Source of the DNA: Candidatus Falkowbacteria bacterium RIFOXYC2_FULL_48_21
GTDB lineage: Bacteria > Patescibacteriota > Patescibacteriia > UBA11705 > JABHMO01
Reading direction: 5' to 3'
Assembly: GCA_001778275.1 (NCBI GenBank)
Contig: MFGM01000036.1
Span: forward strand, 1 to 11,645
Length of the DNA stretch: 11,645 nt
Below the pieces are notes generated by a model. That model was given only the letters and a program-made list of their open reading frames with translations, did not search any database and was not told the origin of the DNA. A program made the translations under genes and the position numbers. Below, piece by piece: positions 6,943-11,645 of this stretch (its first letter is position 1; each line of letters opens with the position of its first letter).

Positions 6943-7034
6943 AGTCCAAAGTCCTGAGTCTAAAGTTAAAAGTCCAGAGTCCCAAGCCGGGTGTGCGATT
7001 CTGACTTTTGACTTTTAACTATAGACTTTGGACT
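6943..7034. repeat. Heptamer repeats in a large inverted repeat
   Basis: The left half carries AAGTCTA-type repeats and the right half carries their reverse complement. AGTCCAAAGTC (6943-6953) matches 7024-7034 perfectly, and 6957-6974 matches 7010-7027 at 17 of 18 positions. RNA from either strand could fold into a long hairpin that fills most of the gap between two glycosyltransferase genes, ending seven bases before the ATG at 7042. It lacks a T-run. Confidence 0.85.
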
Positions 7035-7041
7035 GGCGATT

Positions 7042-7842
7042 ATGCAGTTATCGATAATTATTTTAAATTACAAAATGCGCGGCCTGGTAAAAAATTGCTT
7101 GAAGGCCATTTTTGAGTCGGTCGTGAATTTTCCGTTTGAAGTGATTGTCGTTGACAATGATTCGCGCGATGAGGTGGATCAGTTGATTCAAACACGCTTT
7201 CCGCAAGTACGGTTCATCCAAACCGGCGCCAACCTCGGCATGGGTGGCGGGAATAACGTCGGTATTCGGGCGGCGCAGGGAAAATACGTTTTGATTTTAA
7301 ATCCTGATATTATTGTTTTTCCGGATTCACTGCAAAAGCTTTACGACTTCATTCAGTCGCGGCCGGATGCCGGCTTGGTTTCGCCGCGCTTGCTCAATCC
7401 GGATAAAACACTGCAACACACGTGCTACCGTTGGCACAGGTTAATTACGCCGCTTTGTCGGCGAACGTTCGTGGGTAAAACAAGTTATGGCCGCAAAGAG
7501 TTGGAACGCTTTTTGTATCTTGACTGGGATCATGCGACCACGCGGGAGGTGGATTGGATTCAGGGATCGTTTTTTCTGTTGCCGAAGGCGGTGCTGGACA
7601 AAATTGGATTATTTGACGACCGTTATTTCATGTATTTTGAAGATACGGATCTTTGTCGGCGTGTGTGGCAGGCCGGGTTCAAAGTGATTTACTGCGCGGA
7701 AGCGGAAGTGATTCATTTGCACCGGAAACAATCGGCTGACGGCGGGTTGTTCGCGCTGTTGACAAACAAGTTGACGAGGATACATGTGAGGAGTTGGTTT
7801 AGATATATGAAAAAGTGGCGGGGGGAGCGGAACGCAAGTTAA
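7042..7842 (+). CDS. Family-2 glycosyltransferase, WbbL-like
   Basis: A 266-residue GT2 enzyme resembling WbbL/RfbF-type rhamnosyltransferases (COG1216). Motifs in order: SIIILNYK (4-11), VVDNDSRDE (36-44), ANLGMGGGNNVGI (63-75), LNPDI (86-90) as the metal-binding site, and GLFDDRYFMYFEDTDLCRR with the catalytic acid, followed by WQAGF and the HLH region near the end. This is a complete soluble-type catalytic domain without membrane helices. It probably adds a deoxysugar or hexose to a surface glycan, but the sugar is unknown. The last residues (ERNAS) are encoded by sequence that resembles the repeat-associated GAACGCAAG motif, so the repeat appears to supply the 3' end and stop codon. The start follows the repeat hairpin closely and has no ribosome binding site. 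Confidence 0.93.
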   Translation: MQLSIIILNYKMRGLVKNCLKAIFESVVNFPFEVIVVDNDSRDEVDQLIQTRFPQVRFIQTGANLGMGGGNNVGIRAAQGKYVLILNPDIIVFPDSLQKLYDFIQSRPDAGLVSPRLLNPDKTLQHTCYRWHRLITPLCRRTFVGKTSYGRKELERFLYLDWDHATTREVDWIQGSFFLLPKAVLDKIGLFDDRYFMYFEDTDLCRRVWQAGFKVIYCAEAEVIHLHRKQSADGGLFALLTNKLTRIHVRSWFRYMKKWRGERNAS

Positions 7843-7962
7843 AAGTTAAAAGTCTAAAGTCTAAAGTCAGAGTCGCAGAACGCAAGTGCAAAGTCCAAAG
7901 GGAAAAGTGCAAAGTTGTAGTCGCAAGAGAACGCAAGTCTAAAGTCAAAAGTCTAAAGTTCG
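7829..7962 (+). repeat. Composite dispersed repeat tract
   Basis: This tract holds AAGTTAA/AAGTCTA heptamers and three GAACGCAAG cores, two of them preceded by TCGCA (7873-7887 and 7921-7938). It also includes the 42-base copy at 7890-7931 that matches 2873-2914 at 39 of 42 positions. It overlaps the last codons of the upstream glycosyltransferase. The repeat happens to keep a + strand frame open (7815-7997), giving a Lys/Val-rich string that I do not regard as a gene. Confidence 0.85.
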
Positions 7963-7993
7963 GAGTCATTGATTACCGGAAAGTTAATAATTT

Positions 7994-9574
7994 ATGAAAA
8001 GCGAAAAGAACAAGGGGGCGGCGAAAGGAATAGAATTAAATGAAAAATTTCAGGCGGCGCTCGACATGATTGAAACGGGGAAGAACGTGTTTATCACCGG
8101 CCGAGCCGGTACGGGCAAGTCAACTTTGTTGCAATATTTTCGCGCGCATACGAAGAAAAATATTGTGGTTTTGGCGCCGACTGGCGTGGCGGCGATCAAC
8201 GTGAATGGACAAACGATCCATTCTTTTTTTCGTTTCAAAATAGACGTGACGTTGGCCAAAGTAAAAAAAGCTTTTGGGGAAGTTTATGAAAAGCTGGACG
8301 CGATCGTGATTGATGAAATTTCCATGGTGCGCGCCGATTTGCTAGACTGCGTGGACAAGTTTATGCGATTGAACGGCCGCGCGAAAAATAAACCGTTCGG
8401 CGGCGCGCAGATGATTTTCATCGGCGACCTTTACCAACTGCCGCCGGTGGTGACGGGCGACGAGCGGGCGATTTTTGCGTCGCATTACGACAGTCCGTAT
8501 TTTTTTTCCGCTAAAGTGTTTACAGAGGACAAGGGCGCGCCGTTTCAAATGGAAATGGTGGAGCTGGATAAAATTTATCGGCAAAAGGACGGCGCGTTCA
8601 TTGATATTTTGAACAGTATCCGCAACAATTCGATTGACGCGGATCAGTTGGCCGTCTTGAATAAACGATTTGATCCGCATTTTGAACCGAGTGATGGCAA
8701 CTTTTTTATCTATCTTTGTACTACCAACAAAACGGCGAGTGAGATCAATTCTCGAGAATTGGCCAAATTGCGAGGCGAGCGGCGTCAGTATCGCGGCGCG
8801 ATTTCGGGGAAATTCGACGACAAATATCTGCCCACGGACGTTGATTTGGCGGTGAAGGTGGGCGCGCAGATTATGATGCTCAATAATGACGAGCAAGGCC
8901 GCTGGGTCAATGGCACCATCGCGCGCGTGATTGGCTTTGAGCGGCACGAGGTGTTGCCGGAAGACATTATCATGGCGGAATTGGCGGACGGACAAAAGGT
9001 GGAGATCGGTCGGCATCGTTGGGATATTTACAATTTTCATTACAACAAAGCGGCGCGACGGATTGATTCAGAGACGGTTGGTTCGTTTGATCAGTATCCG
9101 TTTCGGTTGGCGTGGGCGGTGACGATTCACAAGGGGCAAGGCAAAACGTTTGAGCGAGTGATACTTGATATCGGCAATGGCACTTTTTCACCCGGTCAGC
9201 TATATGTTGCGCTTAGCCGGTGTGTCAGTTTGGCCGGATTGATTTTGAAAAAGCCGGTGCGGAAATGCCACGTGTGGCTGGATTGGCGGGTGGTGAAATA
9301 CATGACCGGATTTCAATATCAAAAGTCGGAATTGGTGATGAGCTTGGCGGACAAAACGAAAATGATTGAGGCTGCGATTGAAGCGGAGCGGCCGCTTAAG
9401 ATTGTTTATTTGAAGGCAAATGACATTCGATCGGAGCGCGAGATTATCCCGCATCGCATTGGCGAGATGGAATACATGGGGAAAACGTATCTTGGCGTGG
9501 AGGCGTATTGTTTGAGTCGGCAGGAGGAAAGGGTGTTTCGGGTGGATAGGATTTTGGAGATGCGGGAGGGGTAG
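7994..9574 (+). CDS. Pif1-like DNA helicase with C-terminal WYL domain
   Basis: A 526-residue superfamily-1B (Pif1/RecD-like, 5'-3') helicase acting on DNA in replication or repair. Motifs: Walker A GRAGTGKST (36-44), Ia APTGVAA (61-67), Walker B VIDEISM (105-111), motif III GDLYQLPPV (144-152), LDKIYRQ (191-197), TIHKGQGKT (377-385) and YVALSRC (404-410) with the arginine finger. The C-terminal 70 residues (about 456-525) match a WYL domain, with KIVYL at 469-473, an EREIIPHRIG segment and VFRVDRI near the end. WYL domains bind ligand or single-stranded DNA, and the WYL tail of Thermotoga elfii Pif1 has been reported to bind ssDNA. All helicase motifs are intact. The ATG has no ribosome binding site and follows a repeat tract. 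Its last 81 bases recur downstream, beyond the ATPase gene. Confidence 0.95.
   Translation: MKSEKNKGAAKGIELNEKFQAALDMIETGKNVFITGRAGTGKSTLLQYFRAHTKKNIVVLAPTGVAAINVNGQTIHSFFRFKIDVTLAKVKKAFGEVYEKLDAIVIDEISMVRADLLDCVDKFMRLNGRAKNKPFGGAQMIFIGDLYQLPPVVTGDERAIFASHYDSPYFFSAKVFTEDKGAPFQMEMVELDKIYRQKDGAFIDILNSIRNNSIDADQLAVLNKRFDPHFEPSDGNFFIYLCTTNKTASEINSRELAKLRGERRQYRGAISGKFDDKYLPTDVDLAVKVGAQIMMLNNDEQGRWVNGTIARVIGFERHEVLPEDIIMAELADGQKVEIGRHRWDIYNFHYNKAARRIDSETVGSFDQYPFRLAWAVTIHKGQGKTFERVILDIGNGTFSPGQLYVALSRCVSLAGLILKKPVRKCHVWLDWRVVKYMTGFQYQKSELVMSLADKTKMIEAAIEAERPLKIVYLKANDIRSEREIIPHRIGEMEYMGKTYLGVEAYCLSRQEERVFRVDRILEMREG
9494..9574 (+). repeat. Direct repeat, left copy (helicase 3' end)
   Basis: The last 26 codons plus stop of the helicase gene match 11179-11259 at 69 of 81 positions. 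The final part, 9531-9572, is identical to 11216-11257 over 42 bases. Similarity stops at the stop codon. The two copies bracket the ATPase gene and its promoter. Confidence 0.9.
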
Positions 9575-9601
9575 AATTTGCCGGAATTTTAATCTTTATT
9601 G

Positions 9602-9638
9602 TTGCCGTTTTTTGGCTTAGATAACATAAAAAAGGCAA
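9602..9638. other. Hairpin before the ATPase promoter
   Basis: TTGCC-G-TTTTTT (9602-9613) pairs with AAAAAAGGCAA (9628-9638), giving 11 base pairs with one bulged G around a 14-base loop. It lies between the helicase stop and the -35 box of the next gene. The A/T-rich lower stem could favour transcription termination in either direction, but no separate T-run follows on the + strand. Confidence 0.5.
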
Positions 9639-9640
9639 TA

Positions 9641-9685
9641 TTGACAGGTAGTATACTCGTGAGGTATACTACTTACGAGTATACT
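9641..9685 (+). promoter_or_regulatory. Strong promoter with triple GTATAC operator
   Basis: A perfect TTGACA (-35, 9641-9646) and TATACT (-10, 9665-9670) are separated by 18 bases. Three GTATACT units overlap or flank the -10, at 9651-9657, 9664-9670 and 9679-9685. They form nested perfect inverted repeats: AGTATACTCGT (9650-9660) with 9675-9685 (11 bp), and GTAGTATAC (9648-9656) with 9664-9672 (9 bp). A protein bound here would block RNA polymerase, so this is very likely a repressed promoter. Transcription should start near 9677, about 27 bases before the ATG at 9704. Confidence 0.8.
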
Positions 9686-9703
9686 AATTTAAATACTAAA
9701 GAT

Positions 9704-11146
9704 ATGCCTTTTGTTAACCGTGAACAAGAATTAAAGACACTTAATGAGAAATGGCAATCAAATATTGCGCAGTTTTTTATTATTTACGGCAAACGACGCG
9801 TGGGAAAAACCGAACTGATCAAACAATTTATCAAAGACAAACCGGCGATCTATTTTTTGGCCGACAAGCGCACGACTGTTGATCAATTGCGAGAGCTGGG
9901 GCAAGTCGTTGGCAGTTACTTTAAAGATGAAATTTTAATCAAAAATGGCTTTGGCGATTGGTTGGAAGTGTTTTCATATTTGAAAACAAAAACAACCACC
10001 GCACCGTTGGTTCTGGCGATAGACGAATATCCATATCTGACTGAAAATGATAAATCAACCAGTTCCCTTTTTCAAAAAGGTTGGGATGAATATTTTAAAA
10101 ATACCAAAATACTTTTAATCTTGTCCGGTTCCAGTATTGCCATGATGGAATCAGAAACATTGAACCAAAGCGCGCCTCTGTTTGGCCGCCGCACCGGGCA
10201 GATTTTAGTTGAGCCATTGAATTTTACGCAATCCCGGAAATTTTTTCCGGAGAAAAGCTTTTCTGATTTTCTCAATATTTATACCATCACCGGCGGGATG
10301 CCGGCCTATCTGAAGCAGTTTGAAGGCGGTGGGGAGCTGTCTGAGGAAATCAAGAAAAAGATTTTCACCAAAACCGCTTTTTTGTACAATGAAGTGGAGT
10401 TTACCCTTAAAGAAGAACTGCGCGAAACCAAAAATTATTTGGCGATATTGCGCGCAATCGCCTTGGGAAAAAGAAAGCTAAGTGAAATCGTCAACGAAGT
10501 CGGCATGGACAAGGCGACCGTTAACAAATATCTTTCCGTATTGATAAATTTGCGTTTGGTGGAACGAGAAGTACCGGTTACCGAAGAAAAGCCGGACAAA
10601 TCACGCAAGGGTTTATATAAAATTTCCGACAATTTTTTCGTTTTTTGGTTTCAATATATTTTCCCTTACAAAAGTTATTTGGAAATGGAAAATTATGATT
10701 ATGTTCTGGAAAAAATGTTCAATGGCGTAAAATATAACGATAATGTAAATTCCAATTTTAAACTTATCGCCGCGCAGGTGTACGAGCGGGTCGCGGTTGA
10801 ATTATTGAAGACTTGGTTGGAAAAAATTTTCCCGTTTGAACAGGTGGGCCGGTATTGGGATAATAATGAAGAAATTGACGTCGTGGGATTCAGTTCTTCG
10901 CAAAAGAAAATTATTTTTGGCGAGTGCAAGTGGTCGGAAAAACCGGTGGGGATAAGTATTTATGAAGAATTGAAAAAGAAAGCGGGCAAGGTGGATTGGC
11001 ATAAAGATAATCGAAGAGAGTATTATATTTTATTCAGCAAGAGTGGTTTTACGCCGGAAATGATAAGGATGGCGGAGAATGAGGGGGTGTTTTTGGTGGA
11101 GAAGGATATTTTGCATGAGGCGGAGAGGGTCACGCGCGATACATGA
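9704..11146 (+). CDS. Archaeal-type AAA+ ATPase with C-terminal DUF234 nuclease-like domain
   Basis: A 480-residue STAND/AAA+ type ATPase of the archaeal ATPase family (ATPase_2 plus DUF234). Motifs: N-terminal FVNREQEL (3-10), Walker A GKRRVGKTEL (29-38), Walker B LVLAIDEYPYL (102-112), sensor-like LILSGSS (138-144) and GRRTG (161-165). A winged-helix-like segment lies at about 256-290. The tail, from about 340, holds EIDVVG (390-395) and FGECKW (405-410); Asp392, Glu407 and Lys409 fit a PD-(D/E)XK nuclease core. The cellular role of this family is not established. The start at 9704 is preferred because an upstream extension to 9599 would read through the promoter and operators. Composition is visibly more AT-rich than the neighbours. 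It is bracketed by direct repeats of the helicase 3' end and may be acquired. Confidence 0.92.
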   Translation: MPFVNREQELKTLNEKWQSNIAQFFIIYGKRRVGKTELIKQFIKDKPAIYFLADKRTTVDQLRELGQVVGSYFKDEILIKNGFGDWLEVFSYLKTKTTTAPLVLAIDEYPYLTENDKSTSSLFQKGWDEYFKNTKILLILSGSSIAMMESETLNQSAPLFGRRTGQILVEPLNFTQSRKFFPEKSFSDFLNIYTITGGMPAYLKQFEGGGELSEEIKKKIFTKTAFLYNEVEFTLKEELRETKNYLAILRAIALGKRKLSEIVNEVGMDKATVNKYLSVLINLRLVEREVPVTEEKPDKSRKGLYKISDNFFVFWFQYIFPYKSYLEMENYDYVLEKMFNGVKYNDNVNSNFKLIAAQVYERVAVELLKTWLEKIFPFEQVGRYWDNNEEIDVVGFSSSQKKIIFGECKWSEKPVGISIYEELKKKAGKVDWHKDNRREYYILFSKSGFTPEMIRMAENEGVFLVEKDILHEAERVTRDT

Positions 11147-11259
11147 TTTTAGTCAGAGAGTTTAGCAATTCTTCTCGTGGTGTCGAGGCGGATTGCGTTA
11201 GTCGGGGAGAGGAACGGGTGTTTCGGGTGGATAGGATTTTGGAGATGCGGGAGGGGTGA
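11143..11259 (+). pseudogene. WYL-domain C-terminal remnant
   Basis: A frame of 38 codons starting at an ATG that overlaps the ATPase stop (ATGA). Its last 26 codons encode a peptide matching the end of the upstream helicase at 23 of 26 residues, from GVEA to the terminal REG. Several of the base differences between the copies are synonymous, so this copy diverged as coding sequence and is not a fresh duplication. The first 12 codons do not match the helicase. No helicase motors or complete WYL domain remain, so it is a fragment and probably not functional. Confidence 0.75.
11179..11259 (+). repeat. Direct repeat, right copy (helicase 3' end)
   Basis: Partner of 9494-9574, identical over 11216-11257 (42 bases) and 69 of 81 overall. 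The differences crowd in the first half. The distance between copies is 1685 bases, which covers the ATPase gene and its control region. Confidence 0.9.
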
Positions 11260-11267
11260 GGGGCCGG

Positions 11268-11296
11268 TTGACTATTTCAATATTATTTGATATTGG
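11268..11296 (+). promoter_or_regulatory. Possible promoter of the last gene
   Basis: TTGACT (11268-11273, five of six -35 positions) is followed after 17 bases by TATTGG (11291-11296), a poor -10 that is helped by TG at 11288-11289. It starts nine bases after the WYL remnant. The weak -10 keeps confidence low. Confidence 0.35.
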
Positions 11297-11320
11297 TTAA
11301 TTGATGTTCAATAAAACAAC

Positions 11321-11326
11321 GGAGGT
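11321..11326 (+). promoter_or_regulatory. Strong ribosome binding site
   Basis: GGAGGT is a near-perfect anti-16S match. It is 8 bases before the ATG at 11335 and 5 before the ATG at 11332, so it favours 11335 as the start, though either could be used. It is the only strong Shine-Dalgarno sequence directly upstream of a gene in the window. Confidence 0.8.
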
Positions 11327-11334
11327 GCTGAATG

Positions 11335-11645
11335 ATGACCAAAGAAATTGTCCCGAGGGAAAACCGTCAGGCTTGGGCGCAATTCGTCATGGGTGGAGAA
11401 CTGCCAAACGAAGAGTTTAGGCGATTCTTGGTCGGGCTGGTAAAAGAGTTTATATCTTCCTGTGATGCGAAGGCGCGAATGGCGATTGAGTCTGTTGATC
11501 GCGTTGAGTGGAACCATGAAGGTGGAATTTGTGGTGTGGTCATAAACGGGCGATTGTTGAGTTGGTGCAAGATGTATCTTTTTGACGATACCGGCTACCA
11601 AAAAAGGGGTGTATTGTTTCGTGACCATGACGACAAAAATGCCAG
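11335..11645 (+). CDS. Hypothetical protein, 3' end beyond the window
   Basis: An open frame of 103 codons that runs off the window edge, so the protein is incomplete. It begins MTKEIVPRENRQAW and has a helical-looking N-terminal half (residues about 10-55) followed by a mixed region containing two Trp and two Cys residues (WNHEGGICGVV, then LLSWCKMY). No signal peptide or membrane helix is visible. I recognise no family. It is supported as a gene by a strong GGAGGT site at ideal distance and by an uninterrupted frame. An alternative start is the ATG three bases upstream. The minus-strand frame over the same bases (11308-11628) lacks such support. It follows the WYL remnant and might belong to the same inserted segment. 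Confidence 0.7.
   Translation, partial: MTKEIVPRENRQAWAQFVMGGELPNEEFRRFLVGLVKEFISSCDAKARMAIESVDRVEWNHEGGICGVVINGRLLSWCKMYLFDDTGYQKRGVLFRDHDDKNA

Noticed and set aside
7815..7997. Open + frame through the repeat tract
   Set aside because: It encodes only Lys/Val/Ser strings from heptamer repeats and overlaps the end of a real gene. It has no start signal.
9599..9703. N-terminal extension of the ATPase frame
   Set aside because: It would translate through the -35, -10 and operator repeats. The family N-terminus (FVNREQEL) begins right after the ATG at 9704.
11308..11628. Minus-strand 106-codon frame at the right edge
   Set aside because: The + strand frame has a strong GGAGGT site and correct spacing; the minus-strand frame has neither.

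Overview
The window looks like a piece of a Candidate Phyla Radiation (Patescibacteria) genome, probably a Parcubacteria-type lineage. This is inferred from the gene set, not from a marker gene: a small membrane protein joined to YraN, a Tic20/DUF4870-like membrane protein, pyruvate kinase, a run of family-2 glycosyltransferases, a Pif1-like helicase with a C-terminal WYL domain, and an archaeal-type ATPase with a DUF234 tail. Most genes start without a visible Shine-Dalgarno sequence, and several gaps are filled with AAGTCTA-type heptamer repeats. UGA acts as a stop throughout (for example in yraN), so this is not a UGA-glycine lineage. Every gene supported here is on the + strand.

Layout. 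Bases 1-131 hold a GC-rich REP-like palindrome and a good promoter for a two-gene unit: an 85-aa membrane protein and the YraN nuclease-fold protein, joined TAA-ATG. After a heptamer tandem repeat come a DUF4870-like membrane protein, then pyruvate kinase (pyk) behind a promoter bracketed by an inverted repeat, then an amino acid permease. Bases 4142-7842 form a glycosyltransferase block: one membrane-embedded synthase-like enzyme with a QxxRW motif and two soluble-type GT2 enzymes. They probably build surface polysaccharide or modify envelope glycans. The gaps around them hold palindromes, heptamer repeats and one non-repetitive, possibly structured segment.

The right part holds the Pif1-WYL helicase and then an AT-richer ATPase/DUF234 gene. 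The ATPase has the best promoter in the window (perfect TTGACA, 18-bp spacer, TATACT), overlapped by three GTATAC-centred half-sites in nested inverted repeats, so it is very probably repressor-controlled. Just after it lies an 81-nt diverged copy of the last 26 codons plus stop of the upstream helicase, including 42 identical bases. The ATPase module is therefore bracketed by direct repeats, as if it had been inserted at the 3' end of the helicase gene. The window ends inside an unrecognised gene that, unlike the others, has a strong GGAGGT ribosome binding site.

The most interesting part is the ATPase module at 9494-11259: AT-richer composition, operator-laden promoter, and direct repeats of the helicase 3' end on both sides. 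A new system is not proven. The sequence supports a candidate mobile or horizontally acquired module.
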